Part shown: positions 13,500 through 27,840 of the stretch, one piece after another
How the letters are laid out: each line of letters opens with the position of its first letter
How positions within the stretch are numbered: position 1 is the first letter of the stretch
Assembly (NCBI RefSeq): GCF_051020765.1
Contig: NC_134932.1
Span: 3,410,001 to 3,474,000 of the forward strand
Source of the DNA: Lasioglossum baleicum
Lineage: Eukaryota > Arthropoda > Insecta > Hymenoptera > Halictidae
DNA: 64,000 nt
Reading direction: 5' to 3'
Program-made: the position numbers and the translations under genes
The notes under the pieces: generated by a model
Database searches by the model: none
Seen by the model: the letters and a program-made list of their open reading frames with translations, nothing else
Told to the model about the DNA's origin: nothing

Positions 13500-16400
13500 T
13501 TAGTCGACTAGCCTGCGGGAAGCATCCTCTCGCACGTGTTTCTACTCGACTAGCCTGCGGGATGCATCCTCTCGCTCGTGTTTTTACTCGACTAGCCTGC
13601 GGGAAGCATCCTCTCGCACGTGTTTTTACTCGACTAGCCTGCGGGATGCATCCTCGCGCACGTGTTTTTCCTCGACTAGCCTGCGGGATGCATCTTCTCG
13701 CACGTGTTTTTACTCGACTAGCCAGCGGGATGCATCCTCTCGCACGTGTTTCTACTCGACTAGCCTGCGGGATACATCCTCTCGCACGTGTTTTTACTCG
13801 ACTAGCCTGCGGGATGCATCCTCTCGCACGTGTTTCAACTCGACTAGCCTGCGGGATGCATCCTCTCGCACGTGTTTTTACTCGACTAGTCTGCGGGATG
13901 CATCCTCTCGCACGTGTTTCAACTCGACTAGCCTGCGGGATGCATCCTCTCGCACGTGATTTAACTCGACTAGCCTGCGGGATGCATCCTCTCGCACGTG
14001 TTTTTACACGACTAGCCTGCGGGATGCATCCTCTCGCACGTGTTTCTACTCGACTAGCCTGCGTGATGCATCCTCTCGCACGTGTTTTTACTCGACTAGC
14101 CTGCGGGATGCATCCTCTCGCACGTGTTTTTACTCGACTAGCCTGCGGGAAGCATCCTCTCGCACGTGTTTTTACTCGACTAGCCTGCGGGATGCATCCT
14201 CGCGCACGTGTTTTTACTGGACTAGCCTGCGGGATGCATCCTCTCGCTCGTGTTTCTACTCGACTAGCCTGCGGGATGCATCCTCTCGCACGTGTTTTTA
14301 CTCGACTAGCCTGCGGGATGCATCCTCTCGCACGTGTTTCTACTCGACTAGCCTGCGTGATGCATCCTCTCGCACGTGTTTTTACTCGACTAGCCTGCGG
14401 GATGCATCCTCGCGCACGTGTTTTTACTCGACTAGCCTGCGGGAAGCATCCTCTCGCACGTGTTTCTACTCGACTAGCCTGCGTGATGCATCCTCTCGCA
14501 CGTGTTTTTACTCGACTATCCTGCGGGATGCATCCTCTCGCACGTGTTTTTACTCGACTAGCCTGCGGGGTGCATCCTCTCGCACGTGTATCTACTCGAC
14601 TAGCCTGCGGGATGCATCCTCTCGCTCGTGTTTTTACACGACTAGCCTGCGGGAAGCATCCTCTAGCACGTGTTTTTACTCGACTAGCCTGCGGGATGCA
14701 TCCTCTCGCACGTGTTTTTACTCGACTAGCCCCCGGGATGCATCCTCTCGCACGTGTTTTTACTCGACTAGCCTGCGGGATGCATCCTCTCGCACGTGTT
14801 TCTACTCGACTAGCCTGCGGGATGCATCCTCTCGCTCGTGTTTTTACACGACTAGCCTGCGGGAAGCATCCTCTAGCACGTGTTTTTACTCGACTAGCCT
14901 GCGGGATGCATCCTCTCGCACGTGTTTTTACTCGACTAGCCTGCGGGATGCATCCTCTCGCACGTGTTTTTACTCGACTAGCCTGCGGGATGCATCCTCT
15001 CGCTCGTGTTTTTACTCGACTAGCCTGCGGGATGCATAATCTCGCTCGTGTTTCTACTCGACTAGCCTGCGGGATGCATCCTCTCGCACGTGTTTTTACT
15101 CGACTAGCCTGCGGGATGCATCCTCTCGCACGTGTTTCTACTCGACTAGCCTGCGTGATGCATCCTCTCGCACGTGTTTTTACTCGACTAGCCTGCGGGA
15201 TGCATCCTCTCGCACGTGTTTCTACTCGACTAGCCTGCGGGATGCATCCTCTCGCACGTGTTTTTACTCGACTAGCCTGCGGGATGCATCCTCTCGCACG
15301 TGTTTCTACTCGACTAGCCTGCGTGATGCATCCTCTGGCACGTGTTTCACCTCGACTAGCCTGCGGGATGCATCCTCTCGCACGTGTTTCAACTCGACTA
15401 GCCTGCGGGATGCATCCTCTCGCACGTGTTTCTACTCGACTAGCCTGCGGGATGCATCCTCTCGCACGTTGTTCAACTCGACTAGCCTGCGGGATGCATC
15501 CTCCCGCTCGTGTTTCTACTCGACTAGCCTGCGGGATGCATCCTCTCGCACGTGTTTTAACTCGACTAGCCTGCGGGATGCATCCTCTCGCACGTGTTTT
15601 TACTCGACTAGCCTGCGGGGTGCACCCTCTCGCACGTGTTTTTACTCGACTAGCCTGCGGGAAGCATCCTCTCGCACGTGTTTTTACTCGACTAGCCTGC
15701 GGGATGCATCCTCGCGCACGTGTTTTTACTCGACTAGCCTGCGGGATGCATCCTCTCGCTCGTGTTTCTACTCGACTAGCCTGCGGGATGCATCCTCTCG
15801 CACGTGTTTTTACTCGACTAGCCTGCGGGATGCATCCTCTCGCACGTGTTTCTACTCGACTAGCCTGCGTGATGCATCCTCTCGCACGTGTTTTTACTCG
15901 ACTAGCCTGCGGGATGCATCCTCGCGCACGTGTTTTTAGTCGACTAGCCTGCGGGGTGCACCCTCTCGCACGTGTTTTTACTCGACTAGCCTGCGGGAAG
16001 CATCCTCTCGCACGTGTTTTTACTCGACTAGCCTGCGGGATGCATCCTCGCGCACGTGTTTTTACTCGACTAGCCTGCGGGATGCATCCTCTCGCTCGTG
16101 TTTCTACTCGACTAGCCTGCGGGATGCATCCTCTCGCACGTGTTTTTACTCGACTAACCTGCGGGATGCATCCTCTCGCACGTGTTTCTACTCGACTAGC
16201 CTGCGTGATGCATCCTCTCGCACGTGTTTTTACTCGACTAGCCTGCGGGATGCATCCTCGCGCACGTGTTTTTACTCGACTAGCCTGCGGGAAGCATCCT
16301 CTCGCACGTGTTTCTACTCGACTAGCCTGCGGGATGCATCCTCTCGCTCGTGTTTTTACTCGACTAGCCTGCGGGAAGCATCCTCTCGCACGTGTTTTTA

Positions 16401-19400
16401 CTCGACTAGCCTGCGGGATGCATCCTCGCGCACGTGTTTTTCCTCGACTAGCCTGCGGGATGCATCCTCTCGCACGTGTTTTTACTCGACTAGCCTGCGG
16501 GATGCATCCTCTCGCACGTGTTTCTACTCGACTAGCCTGCTGGATACATCCTCTCGCACGTGTTTTTACTCGACTAGCCTGCGGGATGCATCCTCTCGCA
16601 CGTGTTTCAACTCGACTAGCCAGCGGGATGCATCCTCGCGCACGTGTTTCTCCTCGACTAGCCTGCGGGATGCATCCTCTCGCACGTGTTTTTACTCGAC
16701 TAGCCTGCGGGATGCATCCTCTCGCACGTGTTTCTACTCGACTAGCCTGCGGGATGCATCCTCTCGCACGTGTTTTTACTCGACTAGCCTGCGGGATGCA
16801 TCCTCTCGCACGTGTTTCAACTCGACTAGCCTGCGGGATGCACCCTCTCGCACGTGTTTTTACTCGACTAGCCTGCGGGATGCATCCTCTCGCTCGTGTT
16901 TCTACTCGACTAGCCTGCGGGATGCATCCTCTTGCTCGTGTTTTTACACGACTAGCCTGCGGGAAGCATCCTCTAGCACGTGTTTTTACTCGACTAGCCT
17001 GCGGGATGCATCCTCTCGCACGTGTTTTTAGTCGACTAGCCTGCGGGATGCATCCTCTCGCACGTGTTTTTACTCGACTAGCCTGCGGGAAGCATCCTCT
17101 CGCACGTGTTTTTACTCGACTAGCCTGCGGGATGCATCCTCGCGCACGTGTTTTTACTCGACTAGCCTGCGGGATGCATCCTCTCGCTCGTGTTTCTACT
17201 CGACTAGCCTGCGTGATGCATCCTCTGGCACGTGTTTCACCTCGACTAGCCTGCGGGATGCATCCTCTCGCACGTGTTTCTACTCGACTAGCCTGCGGGA
17301 TGCATCCTCTCGCATGTGTTTCAACTCGACTAGCCTGCGGGATGCATCCTCCCGCTCGTGTTTTTACTCGACTAGCCTGCGGGATGCATCCTCTCGCACG
17401 TGTTTCTACTCGACTAGCCTGCGGGATGCATCCTCTCGCACGTGTTTTTACTCGACTAGCCTGCGGGATGCATAATCTCGCACGTGTTTCTACTCGACTA
17501 GCCTGCGTGATGCATCCTCTGGCACGTGTTTCACCTCGACTAGCCTGCGGGATGCATCCTCTCGCACGTGTTTCAACTCGACTAGCCTGCGGGATGCATT
17601 CTCTCGCACGTGTTTCTACTCGACTAGCCTGCGGGATGCATCCTCTCGCATGTGTTTCAACTCGACTAGCCTGCGGGATGCATCCTCCCGCTCGTGTTTT
17701 TACTCGACTAGCCTGCGGGATGCATCCTCTCGCACGTGTTTTTACTCGACTAGCCTGCGGGAAGCATCCTCTCGCACGTGTTTTTACTCGACTAGCCTGC
17801 GGGATGCATCCTCGCGCACGTGTTTTTACTCGACTAGCCTGCGGGATGCATCCTCTCGCTCGTGTTTCTACTCGACTAGCCTGCGGGATGCATCCTCTCG
17901 CACGTGTTTTTACTCGACTAGCCTGCGGGATGCATCCTCTCGCACGTGTTTCTACTCGACTAGCCTGCGTGATGCATCCTCTCGCACGTGTTTTTACTCG
18001 ACTAGCCTGCGGGATGCATCCTCGCGCACGTGTTTTTAGTCGACTAGCCTGCGGGAAGCATCCTCTCGCACGTGTTTTTACTCGACTAGCCTGCGGGATG
18101 CATCCTCGCGCACGTGTTTTTACTCGACTAGCCTGCGGGATGCATCCTCTCGCTCGTGTTTCTACTCGACTAGCCTGCGGGATGCATCCTCTCGCACGTG
18201 TTTTTACTCGACTAACCTGCGGGATGCATCCTCTCGCACGTGTTTCTACTCGACTAGCCTGCTGGATGCATCCTCTCGCTCGTGTTTTTACTCGACTAGC
18301 CTGCGGGATGCATCCTCGCGCACGTGTTTTTACTCGACTAGCCTGCGGGATGCATCCTCTCGCTCGTGTTTCTACTCGACTAGCCTGCGGGATGCATCCT
18401 CTCGCACGTGTTTCTACTCGACTAGCCTGCGTGATGCATCCTCTCGCACGTGTTTTTACTCGACTAGCCTGCGGGATGCATCCTCTCGCACGTGTTTTTA
18501 CTCGACTAGCCTGCGGGATGCATCCTCTCGCACGTGTTTTTACTCGACTAGCCTGCGGGATGCATCCTCGCGCACGTATTTTTACTCGACTAGCCTGCGG
18601 GAAGCATCCTCTCGCACGTGTTTCTACTCGACTAGCCTGCGGGATGCATCCTCTCGCACGTGTTTCTACTCGACTAGCCTGCGGGATGCATCCTCTCGCT
18701 CGTGTTTTTACACGACTAGCCTGCGGGAAGCATCCTCTAGCACGTGTTTTTACTCGACTAGCCTGCGGGATGCATCCTCTCGCACGTGTTTTTACTCGAC
18801 TAGCCTGCGGGAAGCATCCTCTCGCACGTGTTTTTACTCGACTAGCCTGCGGGATGCATCCTCGCGCACGTGTTTTTACTGGACTAACCTGCGGGATGCA
18901 TCCTCTCGCTCGTGTTTCTACTCGACTAGCCTGCGGGATGCATCCTCTCGCACGTGTTTTTACTCGACTAGCCTGCGGGATGCATCCTCTCGCACGTGTT
19001 TCTACTCGACTAGCCTGCGTGATGCATCCTCTCGCACGTGTTTTTACTCGACTAGCCTGCGGGATGCATCCTCGCGCACGTGTTTTTACTCGACTAGCCT
19101 GCGGGAAGCATCCTCTCGCACGTGTTTCTACTCGACTAGCCTGCGGGATGCATCCTCTCTCGCACGTGTTTTTACTCGACTAGCCTGCGGGATGCATCCT
19201 CTCGCACGTGTTTCAACTCGACTAGCCTGCGGGATGCACCCTCTCGCACGTGTTTTTACTCGACTAGCCTGCGGGATGCATCCTCTCGCTCGTGTTTCTA
19301 CTCGACTAGCCTGCGGGATGCATCCTCTTGCTCGTGTTTTTACACGACTAGCCTGCGGGAAGCATCCTCTAGCACGTGTTTTTACTCGACTAGCCTGCGG

Positions 19401-22400
19401 GATGCATCCTCTCGCACGTGTTTTTAGTCGACTAGCCTGCGGGATGCATCCTCTCGCACGTGTTTTTACTCGACTAGCCTGCGGGAAGCATCCTCTCGCA
19501 CGTGTTTTTACTCGACTAGCCTGCGGGATGCATCCTCGCGCACGTGTTTTTACTCGACTAGCCTGCGGGATGCATCCTCTCGCTCGTGTTTTTACTCGAC
19601 TAGCCTGCGGGAAGCATCCTCTCGCACGTGTTTTTACTCTACTAGCCTGCGGGATGCATCCTCGCGCACGTGTTTTTACTCGACTAGCCTGCGGGATGCA
19701 TCCTCTCGCTCGTGTTTCTACTCGACTAGCCTGCGGGATGCATCCTCTCGCACGTGTTTTTACTCGACTAGCCTGCGGGATGCATCCTCTCGCACGTGTT
19801 TCTACTCGACTAGCCTGCGTGATGCATCCTCTCGCACGTGTTTTTACTCGACTAGCCTGCGGGATGCATCCTCGCGCACGTATTTTTACTCGACTAGCCT
19901 GCGGGAAGCATCCTCTCGCACGTGTTTCTACTCGACTAGCCTGCTGGAAGCATCCTCTCGCACGTGTTTCTACTCGACTAGCCTGCGGGATGCATCCTCT
20001 CGCACGTGTTTTTACTCGACTAGCCTGCGGGATGCATCGTCTCGCACGTGTTTCAACTCGACTAGCCTGCGGGATGCATCCTCCCGCTCGTGTTTCTACT
20101 CGACTAGCCTGCGGGATGCATCCTCTCGCACGTGTTTTAACTCGACTAGCCTGCGGGATGCATCCTCTCGCACGTGTTTTTACTCGACTAGCCTGCGGGG
20201 TGCATCCTCTCGCACGTGTTTTTACTCGACTAGCCTGCGGGAAGCATCCTCTCGCACGTGTTTTTACTCGACTAGCCTGCGGGATGCATCCTCGCGCACC
20301 TGTTTTTACTCGACTAGCCTGCGGGATGCATCCTCTCGCTCGTGTTTCTACTCGACTAGCCTGCGGGATGCATCCTCTCGCACGTGTTTTTACTCGACTA
20401 GCCTGCGGGATGCATCCTCGCGCACGTGTTTTTAGTCGACTAGCCTGCGGGAAGCATCCTCTCGCACGTGTTTCTACTCGACTAGCCTGCGGGATGCATC
20501 CTCTCGCTCGTGTTTTTACTCGACTAGCCTGCGGGAAGCATCCTCTCGCACGTGTTTTTACTCGACTAGCCTGCGGGATGCATCCTCGCGCACGTGTTTT
20601 TCCTCGACTAGCCTGCGGGATGCATCTTCTCGCACGTGTTTTTACTCGACTAGCCAGCGGGATGCATCCTCTCGCACGTGTTTCTACTCGACTAGCCTGC
20701 GGGATACATCCTCTCGCACGTGTTTTTACTCGACTAGCCTGCGGGATGCATCCTCTCGCACGTGTTTCAACTCGACTAGCCTGCGGGATGCATCCTCTCG
20801 CACGTGTTTTTACTCGACTAGTCTGCGGGATGCATCCTCTCGCACGTGTTTCAACTCGACTAGCCTGCGGGATGCATCCTCTCGCACGTGATTTAACTCG
20901 ACTAGCCTGCGGGATGCATCCTCTCGCACGTGTTTTTACACGACTAGCCTGCGGGATGCATCCTCTCGCACGTGTTTCTACTCGACTAGCCTGCGTGATG
21001 CATCCTCTCGCACGTGTTTTTACTCGACTAGCCTGCGGGATGCATCCTCTCGCACGTGTTTTTACTCGACTAGCCTGCGGGAAGCATCCTCTCGCACGTG
21101 TTTTTACTCGACTAGCCTGCGGGATGCATCCTCGCGCACGTGTTTTTACTGGACTAGCCTGCGGGATGCATCCTCTCGCTCGTGTTTCTACTCGACTAGC
21201 CTGCGGGATGCATCCTCTCGCACGTGTTTTTACTCGACTAGCCTGCGGGATGCATCCTCTCGCACGTGTTTCTACTCGACTAGCCTGCGTGATGCATCCT
21301 CTCGCACGTGTTTTTACTCGACTAGCCTGCGGGATGCATCCTCGCGCACGTGTTTTTACTCGACTAGCCTGCGGGAAGCATCCTCTCGCACGTGTTTCTA
21401 CTCGACTAGCCTGCGTGATGCATCCTCTCGCACGTGTTTTTACTCGACTATCCTGCGGGATGCATCCTCTCGCACGTGTTTTTACTCGACTAGCCTGCGG
21501 GGTGCATCCTCTCGCACGTGTATCTACTCGACTAGCCTGCGGGATGCATCCTCTCGCTCGTGTTTTTACACGACTAGCCTGCGGGAAGCATCCTCTAGCA
21601 CGTGTTTTTACTCGACTAGCCTGCGGGATGCATCCTCTCGCACGTGTTTTTACTCGACTAGCCCCCGGGATGCATCCTCTCGCACGTGTTTTTACTCGAC
21701 TAGCCTGCGGGATGCATCCTCTCGCACGTGTTTCTACTCGACTAGCCTGCGGGATGCATCCTCTCGCTCGTGTTTTTACACGACTAGCCTGCGGGAAGCA
21801 TCCTCTAGCACGTGTTTTTACTCGACTAGCCTGCGGGATGCATCCTCTCGCACGTGTTTTTACTCGACTAGCCTGCGGGATGCATCCTCTCGCACGTGTT
21901 TTTACTCGACTAGCCTGCGGGATGCATCCTCTCGCTCGTGTTTTTACTCGACTAGCCTGCGGGATGCATAATCTCGCTCGTGTTTCTACTCGACTAGCCT
22001 GCGGGATGCATCCTCTCGCACGTGTTTTTACTCGACTAGCCTGCGGGATGCATCCTCTCGCACGTGTTTCTACTCGACTAGCCTGCGTGATGCATCCTCT
22101 CGCACGTGTTTCTACTCGACTAGCCTGCGTGATGCATCCTCTGGCACGTGTTTCACCTCGACTAGCCTGCGGGATGCATCCTCTCGCACGTGTTTCAACT
22201 CGACTAGCCTGCGGGATGCATCCTCTCGCACGTGTTTCTACTCGACTAGCCTGCGGGATGCATCCTCTCGCACGTGTTTCAACTCGACTAGCCTGCGGGA
22301 TGCATCCTCCCGCTCGTGTTTCTACTCGACTAGCCTGCGGGATGCATCCTCTCGCACGTGTTTTAACTCGACTAGCCTGCGGGATGCATCCTCTCGCACG

Positions 22401-25400
22401 TGTTTTTACTCGACTAGCCTGCGGGGTGCACCCTCTCGCACGTGTTTTTACTCGACTAGCCTGCGGGAAGCATCCTCTCGCACGTGTTTTTACTCGACTA
22501 GCCTGCGGGATGCATCCTCGCGCACGTGTTTTTACTCGACTAGCCTGCGGGATGCATCCTCTCGCTCGTGTTTCTACTCGACTAGCCTGCGGGATGCATC
22601 CTCTCGCACGTGTTTTTACTCGACTAGCCTGCGGGATGCATCCTCTCGCACGTGTTTCTACTCGACTAGCCTGCGTGATGCATCCTCTCGCACGTGTTTT
22701 TACTCGACTAGCCTGCGGGATGCATCCTCGCGCACGTGTTTTTAGTCGACTAGCCTGCGGGGTGCACCCTCTCGCACGTGTTTTTACTCGACTAGCCTGC
22801 GGGAAGCATCCTCTCGCACGTGTTTTTACTCGACTAGCCTGCGGGATGCATCCTCGCGCACGTGTTTTTACTCGACTAGCCTGCGGGATGCATCCTCTCG
22901 CTCGTGTTTCTACTCGACTAGCCTGCGGGATGCATCCTCTCGCACGTGTTTTTACTCGACTAACCTGCGGGATGCATCCTCTCGCACGTGTTTCTACTCG
23001 ACTAGCCTGCGTGATGCATCCTCTCGCACGTGTTTTTACTCGACTAGCCTGCGGGATGCATCCTCGCGCACGTGTTTTTACTCGACTAGCCTGCGGGAAG
23101 CATCCTCTCGCACGTGTTTCTACTCGACTAGCCTGCGGGATGCATCCTCTCGCTCGTGTTTTTACTCGACTAGCCTGCGGGAAGCATCCTCTCGCACGTG
23201 TTTTTACTCGACTAGCCTGCGGGATGCATCCTCGCGCACGTGTTTTTCCTCGACTAGCCTGCGGGATGCATCCTCTCGCACGTGTTTTTACTCGACTAGC
23301 CTGCGGGATGCATCCTCTCGCACGTGTTTCTACTCGACTAGCCTGCTGGATACATCCTCTCGCACGTGTTTTTACTCGACTAGCCTGCGGGATGCATCCT
23401 CTCGCACGTGTTTCAACTCGACTAGCCTGCGGGATGCATCCTCGCGCACGTGTTTCTCCTCGACTAGCCTGCGGGATGCATCCTCTCGCACGTGTTTTTA
23501 CTCGACTAGCCTGCGGGATGCATCCTCTCGCACGTGTTTCTACTCGACTAGCCTGCGGGATGCATCCTCTCGCACGTGTTTTTACTCGACTAGCCTGCGG
23601 GATGCATCCTCTCGCACGTGTTTCAACTCGACTAGCCTGCGGGATGCACCCTCTCGCACGTGTTTTTACTCGACTAGCCTGCGGGATGCATCCTCTCGCT
23701 CGTGTTTCTACTCGACTAGCCTGCGGGATGCATCCTCTTGCTCGTGTTTTTACACGACTAGCCTGCGGGAAGCATCCTCTAGCACGTGTTTTTACTCGAC
23801 TAGCCTGCGGGATGCATCCTCTCGCACGTGTTTTTAGTCGACTAGCCTGCGGGATGCATCCTCTCGCACGTGTTTTTACTCGACTAGCCTGCGGGAAGCA
23901 TCCTCTCGCACGTGTTTTTACTCGACTAGCCTGCGGGATGCATCCTCGCGCACGTGTTTTTACTCGACTAGCCTGCGGGATGCATCCTCTCGCTCGTGTT
24001 TCTACTCGACTAGCCTGCGTGATGCATCCTCTGGCACGTGTTTCACCTCGACTAGCCTGCGGGATGCATCCTCTCGCACGTGTTTCTACTCGACTAGCCT
24101 GCGGGATGCATCCTCTCGCATGTGTTTCAACTCGACTAGCCTGCGGGATGCATCCTCCCGCTCGTGTTTTTACTCGACTAGCCTGCGGGATGCATCCTCT
24201 CGCACGTGTTTCTACTCGACTAGCCTGCGGGATGCATCCTCTCGCACGTGTTTTTACTCGACTAGCCTGCGGGATGCATAATCTCGCACGTGTTTCTACT
24301 CGACTAGCCTGCGTGATGCATCCTCTGGCACGTGTTTCACCTCGACTAGCCTGCGGGATGCATCCTCTCGCACGTGTTTCAACTCGACTAGCCTGCGGGA
24401 TGCATCCTCTCGCACGTGTTTCTACTCGACTAGCCTGCGGGATGCATCCTCTCGCATGTGTTTCAACTCGACTAGCCTGCGGGATGCATCCTCCCGCTCG
24501 TGTTTTTACTCGACTAGCCTGCGGGATGCATCCTCTCGCACGTGTTTTTACTCGACTAGCCTGCGGGAAGCATCCTCTCGCACGTGTTTTTACTCGACTA
24601 GCCTGCGGGATGCATCCTCGCGCACGTGTTTTTACTCGACTAGCCTGCGGGATGCATCCTCTCGCTCGTGTTTCTACTCGACTAGCCTGCGGGATGCATC
24701 CTCTCGCACGTGTTTTTACTCGACTAGCCTGCGGGATGCATCCTCTCGCACGTGTTTCTACTCGACTAGCCTGCGTGATGCATCCTCTCGCACGTGTTTT
24801 TACTCGACTAGCCTGCGGGATGCATCCTCGCGCACGTGTTTTTAGTCGACTAGCCTGCGGGAAGCATCCTCTCGCACGTGTTTTTACTCGACTAGCCTGC
24901 GGGATGCATCCTCGCGCACGTGTTTTTACTCGACTAGCCTGCGGGATGCATCCTCTCGCTCGTGTTTCTACTCGACTAGCCTGCGGGATGCATCCTCTCG
25001 CACGTGTTTTTACTCGACTAACCTGCGGGATGCATCCTCTCGCACGTGTTTCTACTCGACTAGCCTGCGTGATGCATCCTCTCGCACGTGTTTTTACTCG
25101 ACTAGCCTGCGGGATGCATCCTCGCGCACGTGTTTTTACTCGACTAGCCTGCGGGAAGCATCCTCTCGCACGTGTTTCTACTCGACTAGCCTGCGGGATG
25201 CATCCTCTCGCTCGTGTTTTTACTCGACTAGCTTGCGGGAAGCATCCTCTCGCACGTGTTTTTACTCGACTAGCCTGCGGGATGCATCCTCGCGCACGTG
25301 TTTTTCCTCGACTAGCCTGCGGGATGCATCCTCTCGCACGTGTTTTTACTCGACTAGCCTGCGGGATGCATCCTCTCGCACGTGTTTCTACTCGACTAGC

Positions 25401-27840
25401 CTGCTGGATGCATCCTCTCGCTCGTGTTTTTACTCGACTAGCCTGCGGGATGCATCCTCGCGCACGTGTTTTTACTCGACTAGCCTGCGGGATGCATCCT
25501 CTCGCTCGTGTTTCTACTCGACTAGCCTGCGGGATGCATCCTCTCGCACGTGTTTCTACTCGACTAGCCTGCGTGATGCATCCTCTCGCACGTGTTTTTA
25601 CTCGACTAGCCTGCGGGAAGCATCCTCTCGCACGTGTTTCTACTCGACTAGCCTGCGGGAAGCATCCTCTCGCACGTGTTTCTACTCGACTAGCCTGCGG
25701 GATGCATCCTCTCGCTCGTGTTTTTACACGACTAGCCTGCGGGAAGCATCCTCTAGCACGTGTTTTTACTCGACTAGCCTGCGGGATGCATCCTCTCGCA
25801 CGTGTTTTTACTCGACTAGCCTGCGGGAAGCATCCTCTCGCACGTGTTTTTACTCGACTAGCCTGCGGGATGCATCCTCGCGCACGTGTTTTTACTGGAC
25901 TAACCTGCGGGATGCATCCTCTCGCTCGTGTTTCTACTCGACTAGCCTGCGGGATGCATCCTCTCGCACGTGTTTTTACTCGACTAGCCTGCGGGATGCA
26001 TCCTCTCGCACGTGTTTCTACTCGACTAGCCTGCGTGATGCATCCTCTCGCACGTGTTTTTACTCGACTAGCCTGCGGGATGCATCCTCGCGCACGTGTT
26101 TTTACTCGACTAGCCTGCGGGAAGCATCCTCTCGCACGTGTTTCTACTCGACTAGCCTGCGGGATGCATCCTCTCGCACGTGTTTTTACTCGACTAGCCT
26201 GCGGGATGCATCCTCTCGCACGTGTTTCAACTCGACTAGCCTGCGGGATGCACCCTCTCGCACGTGTTTTTACTCGACTAGCCTGCGGGATGCATCCTCT
26301 CGCTCGTGTTTCTACTCGACTAGCCTGCGGGATGCATCCTCTTGCTCGTGTTTTTACACGACTAGCCTGCGGGAAGCATCCTCTAGCACGTGTTTTTACT
26401 CGACTAGCCTGCGGGATGCATCCTCTCGCACGTGTTTTTAGTCGACTAGCCTGCGGGATGCATCCTCTCGCACGTGTTTTTACTCGACTAGCCTGCGGGA
26501 AGCATCCTCTCGCACGTGTTTTTACTCGACTAGCCTGCGGGATGCATCCTCGCGCACGTGTTTTTACTCGACTAGCCTGCGGGATGCATCCTCTCGCTCG
26601 TGTTTCTACTCGACTAGCCTGCGTGATGCATCCTCTGGCACGTGTTTCACCTCGACTAGCCTGCGGGATGCATCCTCTCGCACGTGTTTCTACTCGACTA
26701 GCCTGCGGGATGCATCCTCTCGCATGTGTTTCAACTCGACTAGCCTGCGGGATGCATCCTCCCGCTCGTGTTTTTACTCGACTAGCCTGCGGGATGCATC
26801 CTCTCGCACGTGTTTCTACTCGACTAGCCTGCGGGATGCATCCTCTCGCACGTGTTTTTACTCGACTAGCCTGCGGGATGCATAATCTCGCACGTGTTTC
26901 TACTCGACTAGCCTGCGTGATGCATCCTCTGGCACGTGTTTCACCTCGACTAGCCTGCGGGATGCATCCTCTCGCACGTGTTTCAACTCGACTAGCCTGC
27001 GGGATGCATCCTCTCGCACGTGTTTCTACTCGACTAGCCTGCGGGATGCATCCTCTCGCATGTGTTTCAACTCGACTAGCCTGCGGGATGCATCCTCCCG
27101 CTCGTGTTTTTACTCGACTAGCCTGCGGGATGCATCCTCTCGCACGTGTTTTTACTCGACTAGCCTGCGGGAAGCATCCTCTCGCACGTGTTTTTACTCG
27201 ACTAGCCTGCGGGATGCATCCTCGCGCACGTGTTTTTACTCGACTAGCCTGCGGGATGCATCCTCTCGCTCGTGTTTCTACTCGACTAGCCTGCGGGATG
27301 CATCCTCTCGCACGTGTTTTTACTCGACTAGCCTGCGGGATGCATCCTCTCGCACGTGTTTCTACTCGACTAGCCTGCGTGATGCATCCTCTCGCACGTG
27401 TTTTTACTCGACTAGCCTGCGGGATGCATCCTCGCGCACGTGTTTTTAGTCGACTAGCCTGCGGGAAGCATCCTCTCGCACGTGTTTTTACTCGACTAGC
27501 CTGCGGGATGCATCCTCGCGCACGTGTTTTTACTCGACTAGCCTGCGGGATGCATCCTCTCGCTCGTGTTTCTACTCGACTAGCCTGCGGGATGCATCCT
27601 CTCGCACGTGTTTTTACTCGACTAACCTGCGGGATGCATCCTCTCGCACGTGTTTCTACTCGACTAGCCTGCGTGATGCATCCTCTCGCACGTGTTTTTA
27701 CTCGACTAGCCTGCGGGATGCATCCTCGCGCACGTGTTTTTACTCGACTAGCCTGCGGGAAGCATCCTCTCGCACGTGTTTCTACTCGACTAGCCTGCGG
27801 GATGCATCCTCTCGCTCGTGTTTTTACTCGACTAGCTTGC
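13500..27840. repeat. Large segmental duplications inside the satellite
   Basis: Landmark variants repeat at long range. A CATCTTCTCG monomer followed by GCCAGCGGG occurs at 13691 and 20623 (165 monomers plus 2 bp apart). The CATGTGTTTCAACTCG landmark that precedes a matching block occurs near 17650, 24456 and 27060 (162 monomers plus 2 bp, then 62 monomers). The extra 2 bp is the phase break near 19158. Coordinates here span the region holding these copies, whose exact borders I could not fix by eye. Confidence 0.65.
19150..19193. repeat. 44-bp monomer with 2-bp insertion (only phase break seen)
   Basis: This monomer reads CATCCTCTCTCGCACG where its neighbours read CATCCTCTCGCACG, giving an extra CT. 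It is 44 bp long instead of 42 and shifts the register of everything to its right by two bases. It is why one very long open frame stops just after it and another begins. Confidence 0.9.
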
